This document shows, one piece after another, positions 18,547 through 26,545 of a stretch of DNA of 64,000 nt (its first letter is position 1; each line of letters opens with the position of its first letter). Source of the stretch: CAZWBR01 sp964632305 (GTDB taxonomy: Bacteria; Bacteroidota; Bacteroidia; Bacteroidales; Prolixibacteraceae); the NCBI GenBank assembly GCA_964632305.1, contig CAZWBR010000017.1, positions 1-64,000 on the forward strand, written 5' to 3'. The notes beneath the pieces are model-generated. The model saw nothing but the letters and a program-made list of their open reading frames with translations. It did no database searches and had not been told where the DNA came from. A program made the position numbers and the translations under genes.

Positions 18547-18624
18547 TTCTGTGCTGTTTCTGTGCATCTTCTGTGCTTATCCTGTGCTCTTTTAGTACAG
18601 AATAAGCACAGAAGATGCACAGAA
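18547..18624. repeat. 11-bp-period inverted repeat array
   Basis: Four direct units of 11 bp (TTCTGTGCTGT, TTCTGTGCATC, TTCTGTGCTTA, TCCTGTGCTCT; 18547-18590) are followed by a 12-nt turn and two inverted units (TAAGCACAGAA, GATGCACAGAA; 18603-18624). Positions 18558-18579 and 18603-18624 are a perfect 22-bp inverted repeat, and the pairing extends inward with two mismatches. A related array lies at 35041-35099. Confidence 0.85.
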
Positions 18625-18700
18625 CCAGACCGGAAGATCCGGCCCTGGTCCGGGATTGAAAAATTTAATACCTATCCAACAAATTATCTAAACGAAGCTA

Positions 18701-18900
18701 AACAAGTCATTTATTGCTATTTATTGTCATTCGTGGTCATTAATAGTTATTGAGTGGATAAAATAATCAAGGACGATCACTGACGATTAATGGCGACCAA
18801 TGACGATCAGTGACTACCATTGACTACCGATGACAATCAGTGACTACAAATAAAAACCGCTGACGATCAATGACCACAAATGACATTCCCTGACAGAAAG
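18701..18900. repeat. 10-bp-period repeat array with opposed arms
   Basis: From 18771 to 18900 the DNA is a run of 10-bp units, nearly all starting TGAC, with consensus TGACNAYCAA. On the other side of a short A/T spacer (about 18751-18770), 18701-18750 holds five 10-bp units of opposite sense ending in GTCAT or similar, such as TTATTGTCAT and TCGTGGTCAT. The two sides form a long imperfect inverted repeat. All units keep the phase without a slip. Confidence 0.85.
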
Positions 18901-18954
18901 ACAACATAGTTAGGAAAGCAAAAGGATATTCGAGAAATAATTTTATGGGTAATG

Positions 18955-19857
18955 CTAAAGTTGTGTAGCAATGCTTACGGGCAGGTAATTTTCCTCCGAT
19001 TGACAGACCTCCGCGGCAAAACGGGTGGCTGTCCCGAGCGCCGACTGCCACTGTTCCGGGGTTAATTTCCCGATCGATAAACCCTGTCCGAATAAACGGC
19101 AGAGTGAGCAGATCATCCCGGCCGAGAAATTATCGCCCGCGCCGACAGTACTGACCACCTTCACGGGTAGCGCCGGCAGGGTCAGGTGAAGGCCGGGAGC
19201 CAGAAATTCAGCGCCATCGCCCCCTTTGGTCAAAGCCAGGAAGGAAGCCCCGGCCCCGACAATCTCCCGGTAGACCAACCTTGCATCGGCAGTTCCGAAG
19301 AGCTGAAGGAAATCCTCGACCGACCCTTTCACGATGGTTGCTAATCCGATGTTTTGCAGAATCATCGCCTTCAGGGCAGGATTACGCGCTACATCCTGAC
19401 GGATATTGGGGTCGTACAGGATGGTGGAGCCGCACTCCCTGGCTTTTCGCAGAAAAGTAAGCAGCTCCTCCCTTCCCTGTTCGCGAAGGGCGAAAGAGGA
19501 TCCGAAAAGGATGATATCGGCAGACTGGGGTTCGGGGTAGAGCGGTACAACGTTCTTTGAAGCCGGATAGATCGAATACGAAGCCTCTTCCTTTTCATTG
19601 AAAAAGGCGAGGGCGATCCGGGAATTACCCCCGAAACGACGGATATAATCCGTGTTGACCCCATTCCTCAACAAAAAACCGACCGAAAGATTCCCGACAG
19701 GATCCTCTCCGGCCGAAGAGACCAGCATTATCGGCAACCCGCAACGGCCAAGGGTAACGGCGCTGTTGAGCTGGCTTCCGCCGACCGCCGATCCCACCGG
19801 TTTTCCCTCCCGGAAAAAAATGTCGTAGGTGGTCTCCCCCACCGCGATGATTTTCAT
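18955..19857 (-). CDS. PfkB-family carbohydrate kinase
   Basis: 300-aa ribokinase-fold sugar kinase, closest in feel to fructokinases. The N-terminal GG signature is GSAVGGSQLNSA (residues 22-33). The second signature reads VSTVGAGDNFSAG with the catalytic base at Asp242; the usual DT before GAGD is replaced by STV. The gene starts 9 nt after glgB and is surely in the same operon, which suggests a role in sugar supply around glycogen metabolism (inference). Its substrate is not shown by sequence. Confidence 0.9.
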   Translation of the reverse strand: MKIIAVGETTYDIFFREGKPVGSAVGGSQLNSAVTLGRCGLPIMLVSSAGEDPVGNLSVGFLLRNGVNTDYIRRFGGNSRIALAFFNEKEEASYSIYPASKNVVPLYPEPQSADIILFGSSFALREQGREELLTFLRKARECGSTILYDPNIRQDVARNPALKAMILQNIGLATIVKGSVEDFLQLFGTADARLVYREIVGAGASFLALTKGGDGAEFLAPGLHLTLPALPVKVVSTVGAGDNFSAGMICSLCRLFGQGLSIGKLTPEQWQSALGTATRFAAEVCQSEENYLPVSIATQL

Positions 19858-19866
19858 ACCCGACAG

Positions 19867-21876
19867 TTAACGAACGCGGGTATAAGACTGTTTCTTCAGC
19901 ACGATGGCGGTCCGGGCGGGCAGGTAGAGCTTCAGATGGTGAGGCGAACTCAGTCCGGCATCGGGAAGTGAATAATAGAGGATACGATCGTCGATACGGT
20001 TGAAACCGCCAAAAGCATGGGCATCGGTTTGCAGGACAATCTTGAATTTCGAAGGCTCCACCGGGATGCCATACCCCTCGAAGGAGCGGGTCGGATTGAA
20101 ATTGAAGACAAACAGAAGCTCCTTCCGCATATAGGCCAGCACCTGATCGGCCTGGTTATCGTAAACCCGCCATACTTCGGGCGCTTCGAGCAACCGTTCA
20201 TTCCTGATCAGGTGGATCATATCGCGATCGAAATCGAGCAGCCAGTGAAACCGAAGCTCGGGATTCCCGGCGATGCTCCAGATCCTTCGGGCATGGTTGT
20301 ACGACCAGCCGTTTCCTTCGCGGGGGAAGTCGATCCATTCGGGATGGCCAAACTCGTTGCCCATGAAGTTCAGGTAAGCACCTCCCGCACAGCTGGCCGT
20401 GATCAGACGGATCATCTTATGCAAGGCTATTCCGCGGTCAACGATCATATTGGGCTGATCTTTCCTCATGCTGTAATACATTTCCTTATCGATCAGCCTG
20501 AAGACAATGGTCTTATCGCCCACCAGCGCCTGGTCGTGGCTCTCGGCATAGCTGACCACCTTTTCTTCCAAACGGTGAGACGTGAGCTCATAAAAGAGAT
20601 GGCCGACATTCCATTGATGATCGCCCTGTTCCTTGATCATCTTGATCCAAAGGTCGGGGACGCCCATCGACATGCGGTAATCGAAGCCCAGTCCGCCATC
20701 GCTGATCGGGGCCGCAAGTCCGGGAAGCCCGCTCATGTCCTCGGCGATGCACAGACAGTGCGGGTTGATCTCATGAGCCAGCCGGTTGGCCAGCCGGAAA
20801 TAGACCACTGCCTCGTCATCGAGATTAGGGGTGAAATAATCGGCATAACAAGTGAACGCTTTACCCAGGCCGTGATCGAAATAAAGCATACTGGTGACCC
20901 CGTCGAAACGGAAACCATCGAAACGGAACTCGGTAAGCCAGTATTTTATATTGGAGAGTAAGAAGTGTAATACTTCGTTTTTGTTGTAATTGAAGCAGTA
21001 GGAGTCCCAGGCGGGATGCTCGCCCCTTGAACCCTCATGAAAAAACTGATAGCGGGTACCGTCGTAGCATCCAAGTCCTTCGACCACATTTTTTACCGCA
21101 TGGGAATGAACCAAATCCATGATGACCGAGATACCCATTCCATGGGCTTCATCGATCAGATGTTTCAGCTCCTCCGGGGTCCCGAAACGTGAGGAGGGGG
21201 CAAAGAAACTGGAGACGTGATAACCGAAACTGCCATAGTAAGGATGCTCGGGGATGGCCATCAACTGAAGGGTGTTGTAACCGGCCTCTTTAACGTGCGG
21301 CAGGACGGTGGTCCTGAATTCCTCATAGGTATGAACGCGTGGTTCCTCGCCGCCCATCCCGACATGAGCCTCATAGATCAGGGGGGCCTCACCGGTACGG
21401 TGAAATTGGTTTTTCCACGTATAAGTGTTTTCCGGATACCAGACCTGAGCATTAAAGATCAGGGTATTGGGATCCTGAACTACCCTTCGGGCCCAGGCCG
21501 GGATCCTTTTCCCTTCTCCCCCGTCCCAATAGACATAGAGGGCGTATAAATCGCCATGCGACAGGGCATCACACCCAAGCGAAAGTTCCCAATTACCATT
21601 GTCAATGGGTTTAAGCTCGAAGTCAGGACAGGGTTGCCATTGATTGAACGGTCCGATCAGAAATATCCGGGTGGCGTTGGGGGCCCACTCCCGCAGGACC
21701 CATCCGTCGGGGGTCCGGAACAGTCCAAAATAATCGTGTCCCGAGGCAAAGTCGGATATGGACTTGTCATGGAGCAAAGCCCTCTCTTTTGCGGAGGTTT
21801 TTTCAGCCCATCGCACGAAATCGGGCAGATAGGGTTTCAGATAAGGATCGTTTTGGACAATTACCGGTTCTTTCAT
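19867..21876 (-). CDS. glgB: 1,4-alpha-glucan branching enzyme
   Basis: Introduces alpha-1,6 branches into glycogen. 669 aa, with CBM48 at about residues 45-135, the GH13 barrel, and a C-terminal beta domain. The four GH13 regions are visible: DLVHSH (254-259), GFRFDG with nucleophile Asp325, AED with acid/base Glu379, and SHDQ (446-449). The sequence style is that of the eukaryote-like branching enzymes found in Bacteroidota. A PfkB kinase gene follows 9 nt later. A short starch-synthase-like gene is 25 kb away at 46377. Confidence 0.95.
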   Translation of the reverse strand: MKEPVIVQNDPYLKPYLPDFVRWAEKTSAKERALLHDKSISDFASGHDYFGLFRTPDGWVLREWAPNATRIFLIGPFNQWQPCPDFELKPIDNGNWELSLGCDALSHGDLYALYVYWDGGEGKRIPAWARRVVQDPNTLIFNAQVWYPENTYTWKNQFHRTGEAPLIYEAHVGMGGEEPRVHTYEEFRTTVLPHVKEAGYNTLQLMAIPEHPYYGSFGYHVSSFFAPSSRFGTPEELKHLIDEAHGMGISVIMDLVHSHAVKNVVEGLGCYDGTRYQFFHEGSRGEHPAWDSYCFNYNKNEVLHFLLSNIKYWLTEFRFDGFRFDGVTSMLYFDHGLGKAFTCYADYFTPNLDDEAVVYFRLANRLAHEINPHCLCIAEDMSGLPGLAAPISDGGLGFDYRMSMGVPDLWIKMIKEQGDHQWNVGHLFYELTSHRLEEKVVSYAESHDQALVGDKTIVFRLIDKEMYYSMRKDQPNMIVDRGIALHKMIRLITASCAGGAYLNFMGNEFGHPEWIDFPREGNGWSYNHARRIWSIAGNPELRFHWLLDFDRDMIHLIRNERLLEAPEVWRVYDNQADQVLAYMRKELLFVFNFNPTRSFEGYGIPVEPSKFKIVLQTDAHAFGGFNRIDDRILYYSLPDAGLSSPHHLKLYLPARTAIVLKKQSYTRVR

Positions 21877-21896
21877 AGTGGGTCAATTACTTTCCA

Positions 21897-21928
21897 TAAA
21901 AGTAAAACTTTAATGGAATACCTGACAA
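21897..21928 (-). promoter_or_regulatory. Probable promoter of the glgB-pfkB operon
   Basis: On the minus strand TTG (21928-21926), a 21-bp spacer and TACTTTTA (21904-21897) resemble the Bacteroidota consensus with one departure in the -7 box. The glgB ATG is 20 nt downstream. Confidence 0.5.
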
Positions 21929-22037
21929 CGGAACAGGCAGAAGTTTTTTTCTTATTTGACTATGAAAACCGGGTTCAGGCAGAGTGACCACCCGCAAAGA
22001 ACAAGGGCGAAAACAATGATACAAGATAAAGAAGGAA

Positions 22038-22072
22038 CAACTTTTCCAAAGTTTGGAACTTTGGAAAAGTTG
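22038..22072 (-). terminator. Perfect 16-bp hairpin downstream of kdsB
   Basis: CAACTTTTCCAAAGTT (22038-22053) and AACTTTGGAAAAGTTG (22057-22072) are perfect inverted repeats around a 3-base loop TGG. The element is 22 bp past the kdsB stop codon, between two genes read on the same strand. It lacks a T run, so it may be a repeat element serving as a terminator rather than a classical one. Confidence 0.5.
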
Positions 22073-22093
22073 AGACCCCGGGTAGGATCAAAT

Positions 22094-22858
22094 CTATTCG
22101 AAAAATTTATCCACTCCTTCGGCCACGATTCTCTGCAGATCTTCGGGGGTATCGATCCCGATGCCTTCGTGATCGGTAACACGGGTATTAATCTTAAAAC
22201 CATTTTCCAGCCAGCGTAACTGTTCGAGCGACTCGGCTTTCTCGAGCCTGCCTTCGGGTAACTGAGCCAGTCTTTGCAGGATATCGGTGCGGTAAGCGTA
22301 GAGCCCGACGTGATTGTAATAGGTGGCCAGTGAAAGCCATTCGGAAGGATCGTGTTTGGCTCCGTAAGGGATGGGGGCACGGCTGAAATAGATCGCGTTG
22401 GCCTCGTTGTCGAGCACAACCTTGGCATTGGCGGGATTCATCACCTCTTCGAGGCTCTTGATGGGTTGGATCAGCGTGGCGATCTCGGTCTCCGCGTTTT
22501 CCTCGAAGCAGCTCATCGCCAAGCGGATCTGCTCGGGTTGAATAAACGGTTCATCGCCCTGAACATTGATCACCACATCGAACGATCGTCCGGTTTGGGC
22601 CGAGATATTACGGACCGCTTCGGCGCAACGGTCGGTCCCGCTACGATGGTCGGTCGAGGTCATCACGACCTTTCCGCCAAAAGACTCAACGGCATCGACG
22701 ATACGCTGATCGTCGGTGGCCACCCAGACATTCTCAGTCGCTTTGGCCGCCTGTTCGCAAACGCGCTGAATCATTGGTTTTCCGCAGATATCGGCCAGCG
22801 GTTTCCCGGGGAAACGGGTCGATCCGAAGCGGGCGGGTATAATTACAACAAACTCCAT
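22094..22858 (-). CDS. kdsB: 3-deoxy-manno-octulosonate cytidylyltransferase
   Basis: Activates Kdo as CMP-Kdo for lipopolysaccharide inner-core synthesis in the cytoplasm. 254 aa. The nucleotide-binding start is IPARFGSTRFPGKPL (residues 7-21). VINVQGDEPFI (about 97-107) and the central YFSRAPIPYG are family marks. The gene is monocistronic with a strong promoter at 22877-22907. Confidence 0.96.
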   Translation of the reverse strand: MEFVVIIPARFGSTRFPGKPLADICGKPMIQRVCEQAAKATENVWVATDDQRIVDAVESFGGKVVMTSTDHRSGTDRCAEAVRNISAQTGRSFDVVINVQGDEPFIQPEQIRLAMSCFEENAETEIATLIQPIKSLEEVMNPANAKVVLDNEANAIYFSRAPIPYGAKHDPSEWLSLATYYNHVGLYAYRTDILQRLAQLPEGRLEKAESLEQLRWLENGFKINTRVTDHEGIGIDTPEDLQRIVAEGVDKFFE

Positions 22859-22876
22859 TTTCTAATCTGTTTTCGA

Positions 22877-22907
22877 CAAAAGTAATCGTTTGAAACCATC
22901 TGGCAAA
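22877..22907 (-). promoter_or_regulatory. kdsB promoter
   Basis: On the minus strand TTTG (22907-22904), a 19-bp spacer and TACTTTTG (22884-22877) match the Bacteroidota promoter consensus. The start codon is 19 nt downstream. Confidence 0.7.
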
Positions 22908-22921
22908 ACGGGGAGAAGAGG

Positions 22922-23037
22922 AAAGACGTTAGATAGACATTAGACAACAGATGTTAGATAAAAGACATTAGATGAAAGACGTTAGACAACAGACTATAGA
23001 TAACAGATAATAGATAACAGATAATAGATAAAAGACC
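22922..23037. repeat. 14-bp-period tandem repeat
   Basis: Seven complete 14-bp units begin at 22935, 22949, 22963, 22977, 22991, 23005 and 23019, with consensus AGACATTAGATAAC, plus partial units at both ends. The period holds exactly. It fills much of the 370-bp gap between kdsB and the toxin-antitoxin pair. The remaining 23038-23170 contains a short C/G-rich stretch with no frame I can support. Confidence 0.85.
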
Positions 23038-23174
23038 TTTATTGGTTACAAAATGAGAAATCCAGACTCCCCGCTTGGGAAACTGCTCGGAGGAGGATTC
23101 CTCGTTGGCGGCTACGCGGGACCGCCCCTACGACAGAACCGGCTTAATTTTTTAAACCTAATCAGCTTTTCTTA

Positions 23175-23206
23175 TTTGCAAATCACACCAAATTGTAATA
23201 ACTTTG
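23175..23206 (+). promoter_or_regulatory. Promoter of the mazEF-type operon
   Basis: TTTG (23175-23178), a 20-bp spacer and TAACTTTG (23199-23206) are an exact match to the Bacteroidota consensus. Transcription would start near 23212, 17 nt before the antitoxin ATG. Confidence 0.75.
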
Positions 23207-23228
23207 TATATACTTATAGGGGATAATT

Positions 23229-23474
23229 ATGGAGATATCAGTAATAAAAATAGGCAATTCGAAAGGCATCAGGCTGAGCAAGACGCTGATTGATAAATAC
23301 AAGATCAAAGACACCGTGGAGTTGATCCTCGAAGAGGAATGCATCATCCTTAAACCGAAAGTCGAACCGCGAAAGGGGTGGGACGATGCATTTCAGAAAA
23401 TGCATGAACTTGGAGAGGACAAACCTATGATGCCGGATATCCTGGAAGATGAAAATTTCGAAGAATGGAGTTAG
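23229..23474 (+). CDS. AbrB/MazE-family antitoxin
   Basis: 81-aa antitoxin. Residues 1-47 form the SpoVT/AbrB swapped-hairpin DNA-binding domain (KIGNSKGIRLSKTLIDKY, then VELILEEECIILKP). The acidic C-terminal tail (DILEDENFEEWS) is the part that normally blocks the toxin. It overlaps the toxin gene by 10 nt, which fits coupled translation. The operon probably represses itself through this DNA-binding domain. Confidence 0.9.
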   Translation: MEISVIKIGNSKGIRLSKTLIDKYKIKDTVELILEEECIILKPKVEPRKGWDDAFQKMHELGEDKPMMPDILEDENFEEWS

Positions 23475-23788
23475 CTCAGTATCATATCGTTTTAGTCAAT
23501 CTTGATCCTACTGTTGGCAGTGAGATAAAGAAGACGCGACCTTGTGTGATTATCTCGCCGAACGAGATGAACCGGCATTTAGCCACGGTAGTGATCGCTC
23601 CGATGACCAGTCAATCAAAGCGATACCCCACAAGGGCAGAGGTGAGGCACAATCAAAAGAAAGGGTGGATCGTTCTTGATCAGATCCGTACGATCGACAA
23701 ACAACGGATTGTCAAAGTCTATGAACGATTGACCGATCGGGAGATCGAACGGGTGAAAGCGATTATCAGGGAGACCTTCGTCGAGTGA
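23465..23788 (+). CDS. MazF/PemK-family toxin endoribonuclease
   Basis: 107 aa, the usual length. YHIVLVNLDPTVGSEIKKTRPCVIIS is the N-terminal strand-loop (split here at residues 6-31), and GWIVLDQIRTIDKQR contains the conserved segment of the active-site region. By family it is a sequence-specific mRNA interferase held inactive by the upstream antitoxin. Both genes appear intact. Confidence 0.93.
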   Translation: MELAQYHIVLVNLDPTVGSEIKKTRPCVIISPNEMNRHLATVVIAPMTSQSKRYPTRAEVRHNQKKGWIVLDQIRTIDKQRIVKVYERLTDREIERVKAIIRETFVE

Positions 23789-23883
23789 GGCCCCGGGAAC
23801 AATGGACAGAGCAGTTGATAAACAACTAATTTCTTCGTAATTTTGGATCAGAATTGATCAGCAATTCTATTAAATAATTCATA

Positions 23884-24111
23884 ATGAAAGCTTCCGATTT
23901 TGAAATAAATCCTTCCCTTTCTTTCAGCCAACTAGTTGAGTTAATCAGACAGTTGCCCTACCCGGAAAAGCTAAAGTTATCCGAGTTATTGAAAAAAGAG
24001 ACCGGAAAACCGGAAGAAGAGGATAAGGTAGAGACCCACCTGATTAGTGAAAAAATATTAGCCAGAGATTGGCTGTCGCCCGAGGAGGATGAGGCATGGA
24101 AAGATTTGTAA
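23884..24111 (+). CDS. Antitoxin-like small protein of a decayed toxin-antitoxin locus
   Basis: 75-aa protein with FSQLVELIRQLPYPEKLKLSELL (residues 17-39 in two pieces) and the C-terminal end SPEEDEAWKDL. This resembles small proteins encoded just before PemK/MazF toxins in Bacteroidota (from memory). A 14-codon toxin remnant overlaps its end, see 24096-24140. It lies 95 bp after the intact mazEF-type pair. Confidence 0.7.
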   Translation: MKASDFEINPSLSFSQLVELIRQLPYPEKLKLSELLKKETGKPEEEDKVETHLISEKILARDWLSPEEDEAWKDL

Positions 24112-24140
24112 AAGAAGGAACGGTATATTTTGTCGGATAA
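24096..24140 (+). pseudogene. Truncated remnant of a PemK/MazF toxin gene
   Basis: An ATG overlapping the end of the antitoxin-like gene in a different frame opens MERFVKEGTVYFVG and then stops at TAA. Family members often start MxRFVKGDxVxxPFPFSD at exactly this overlap. The rest of a toxin cannot be found downstream. The resemblance covers only a few residues, so this is inference. Confidence 0.45.
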
Positions 24141-24265
24141 AAAAACTAAAGTCTTGATACCTGATACTTGTGACTTGATACAGACATACATAGCAATAGC
24201 CGGGGTGCGACTTTGCACCTGTCTTTACTGTTTAGCCTGAAGCCCGATCGCGCCCCGGCTTACTG
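24141..24265. other. Short gap with mini-repeat and nested hairpins
   Basis: Copies of CTTGATAC / CTGATACTT repeat at about 24152-24182. A hairpin with arms AGCCGGGGTGCGA (24198-24210) and TCGCGCCCCGGCT (24248-24260) pairs except for one G-T, with an inner GGTGC...GCACC hairpin at 24204-24219. It borders the minus-strand stop codon at 24266 and may act as its terminator. Confidence 0.45.
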
Positions 24266-25081
24266 CTATTGTACTTCCGCCACGATCTTCGCTTCGCCGA
24301 TCTTTTTCACACTCCATTTCTCGGATAGCTGCGGGGATGATTTCCACCCCTCACCATCAGGAATAAGGGCGGCTTTCTGAACAAAAGTCTGCAAACCGGT
24401 AGCATTATTAAAGGTTATGACCGCTTTACGAATATCCTTGCCGTCGTTTTGGGACTGGCGGATCCAGAGAGTGAAACCGTTTAGACCTTCGAAATAGCTA
24501 CTCCAGTCGGGAAGGCCGTTTTGCAATCCCAATTCTCCCTTAATAAATTTGATCTTACCGGTTAACTTTCCATCGGTGACAGCCAATGGATCCGGCAGTT
24601 CAAGTTTCTCTTCTTCTGGAATAATCCCTTTCAATTTCTTCATTAGCTCAACGGAAAGATCGTGGGCTACGGCGCTACCGGAGTCATTGATCACTGAAAT
24701 ATAATGATGTCCCCTGAAAAGCTGAAGCTGGTATGGATTCTGACAATAGATCATCTCATCCTGGTCGGACAGCTCACATTGAAAAGTATTGATGGAGTAG
24801 ATTCCGAAAGCGGCCTCCGACGATTTCATGCGGTAATACCCGATCGTAAATTTTTCGTTTCGGAGAACCACTTCCTGCACGATCAGCTTGTCGAAGCCAT
24901 ATTCAAAATAGAGGGAGGAACCCCCGTTTATGTACCCGTAGAGGGATGTCCCGTCATAAGTCGATTCCTTCGCGATGATCAGGCCTGGCAGCAGATCTTT
25001 GGTCAAGACCTGGCTTTGACCCGGAGAAGGAACGAAGATAGTCAGGCAGGAGAAGAGAAAAAAAGATGTGAGTCGGGCCAT
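24266..25081 (-). CDS. DUF6599-like secreted protein
   Basis: 271 aa with a signal peptide ending near SPGQSQ (about residue 23). The segment SLYGYINGGSSLYFEYGFDKL (split, about residues 45-65) resembles the core of DUF6599 proteins, from memory. The remainder is a mixed alpha/beta domain ending in a short duplicated-looking half (GLNGFTLWIRQS). Function is unknown. Its ATG shares one base with the TGA stop of the upstream DUF362 gene, so translation is coupled and the two products probably act together. Confidence 0.7.
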   Translation of the reverse strand: MARLTSFFLFSCLTIFVPSPGQSQVLTKDLLPGLIIAKESTYDGTSLYGYINGGSSLYFEYGFDKLIVQEVVLRNEKFTIGYYRMKSSEAAFGIYSINTFQCELSDQDEMIYCQNPYQLQLFRGHHYISVINDSGSAVAHDLSVELMKKLKGIIPEEEKLELPDPLAVTDGKLTGKIKFIKGELGLQNGLPDWSSYFEGLNGFTLWIRQSQNDGKDIRKAVITFNNATGLQTFVQKAALIPDGEGWKSSPQLSEKWSVKKIGEAKIVAEVQ

Positions 25082-26268
25082 CAGGCAAGATTTATGGTTT
25101 TCAAATTTATTTTACTGTTATCGCTGATTCCCAAACCCAATTCGTCAGCCCTTTTCAGGAAGACAGAGGCGCCGGGGGCCTCCTCTTTTTGCAATTTCAT
25201 CTCGATTCGTTTGCGGGAGACGATGTTGAGCGCCACCCGATCGACGGCCACGGGATCGGTGCCGGCAAGGAGAAGATTATACTGGCAGATAAACTGCGGG
25301 TTAGCCGCCGGTCCGCCGTTAAAGCAACCAATCAGGCCATCGACAATATTGAGGACCACCTTGTCGCGCAAGGGAGGGAAGGCACAAACTTCGGCGCAGG
25401 TGTCGTGCCACAGTTTATCGTGTAACCGTCCGGTATTTGAAACCGAGCCGAAGGCCAGATTTTTCATGCAGACGGTGATTGAACTGCCGGCATTTTTGAG
25501 GATGGGAAGGTTAATAATTTTGGTCACCTCTTTCGTACATATCTTACTGAAATAGGAGTGTTTACCGCCATTTACCATATAGGGCAGGGTATATTCGTCA
25601 TAGGAGCCCTCCACGTCGGCCCAGTAGAACCATTCTTTGTCGATCATCTTCTCGCCGTAGAGTTTCCCGTTCTGGTCGAAAAAACTTCCGCTGGCATCCT
25701 TTTGTTCGGTACCCGTGATTTTTATCCCGGGGTAGTTTTCAGGAAGAAAGCCCGCCTCGTGCAGTTCCATTTCGCGACGGTCCCAAATCACCAGGTTCTT
25801 ACGAGGGATGCCAGCCTCCTCAAGTTGAGCGATAACCGCCTTCACCAGGGCATGACTGGTGCTTAGTAATTTACCGGCAATGGGATTGACTTTTAGACCG
25901 ATAATATCGTCGGGAGAAAAGAATTTCAGCCAGGCGGCCTTTACTGATTTCTCGCCGGTCAGATCGAGCATCAGCACCTTCAGCATCTCCTCAACGGCTT
26001 TGGGTTGTATGATCTTATCCTTGATACAACTGGCATGATTGACCTGGGTGACCCTTCCGGGGAAAAGGCCGGGCATGGATTGCGGTTTTCGCGGATATTT
26101 AAGGGCATCGTTGATATTGGTAGCCGGTTTCTTGGTTAGCTCATCGGCGGAGAGGATGCCGGGAACCGAGGCGATAACCGGAGTCAGGGCAGCCCCTACC
26201 CCGCCGGCCGATAATAACCGGAAGAAATTCCTCCGACCTTTTGGCAGTTTTTCATCTTTCCTGTACAT
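25081..26268 (-). CDS. DUF362 domain protein with Tat signal
   Basis: 395 aa from the ATG at 26268. I chose this start because it places the twin-arginine motif GRRNFFRLLSAGG at about residues 11-23, followed by a hydrophobic stretch; the longer frame to 26340 adds 24 unlikely residues. The body carries the DUF362 pattern (GLKVNPIAGKLLSTSHALVKAV, NLPILKNAG, DPVAVDRVALNIV). Tat export implies folding, perhaps with a cofactor, before transport. The DUF6599-like partner overlaps by one base. Catalytic role unknown. Confidence 0.8.
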   Translation of the reverse strand: MYRKDEKLPKGRRNFFRLLSAGGVGAALTPVIASVPGILSADELTKKPATNINDALKYPRKPQSMPGLFPGRVTQVNHASCIKDKIIQPKAVEEMLKVLMLDLTGEKSVKAAWLKFFSPDDIIGLKVNPIAGKLLSTSHALVKAVIAQLEEAGIPRKNLVIWDRREMELHEAGFLPENYPGIKITGTEQKDASGSFFDQNGKLYGEKMIDKEWFYWADVEGSYDEYTLPYMVNGGKHSYFSKICTKEVTKIINLPILKNAGSSITVCMKNLAFGSVSNTGRLHDKLWHDTCAEVCAFPPLRDKVVLNIVDGLIGCFNGGPAANPQFICQYNLLLAGTDPVAVDRVALNIVSRKRIEMKLQKEEAPGASVFLKRADELGLGISDNSKINLKTINLA

Positions 26269-26545
26269 GACCAGATAATTTTTCACTATTAGTAAACCAT
26301 AATGGGTAGTTATTACGAATAGGGAACTAAAATTCATCAAAACAGGAGTAATAATTTTTTATCCGATGCATTTGACAGGGTAAAGTCTCCCTATTATTTA
26401 CGGGAGCAAGAGGGATTTGGAATAAGCGCCAACCTGAAGGTGATTTTTATTGTTTACCTGTAATTATTTTTTCCGTACTTTTACTTATTATCCTGTTAGA
26501 AACGGGATCGACCGATTTGTTCTTAAATCTATTACCATAAATACA

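Larger units (their letters stand above)
18060..18954. other. Gene-free, repeat-rich intergenic region
   Basis: About 0.9 kb with no credible gene. It contains, in order, a GC-stem repeat (18211-18330), an 11-bp-period inverted array (18547-18624) and a 10-bp-period array (18701-18900), each listed separately. A 100-codon frame at 18451-18753 runs through the 11-bp array and is not protein-like. Confidence 0.7.

Noticed and set aside
18451..18753. 100-codon frame in the gap before the PfkB gene
   Set aside because: It runs through the 11-bp and 10-bp repeat arrays and its composition follows the repeats, not a protein.
18547..18900. CRISPR array
   Set aside because: The repeats are 10-11 bp, contiguous, and have no spacers of constant length; no cas genes are present in the window.
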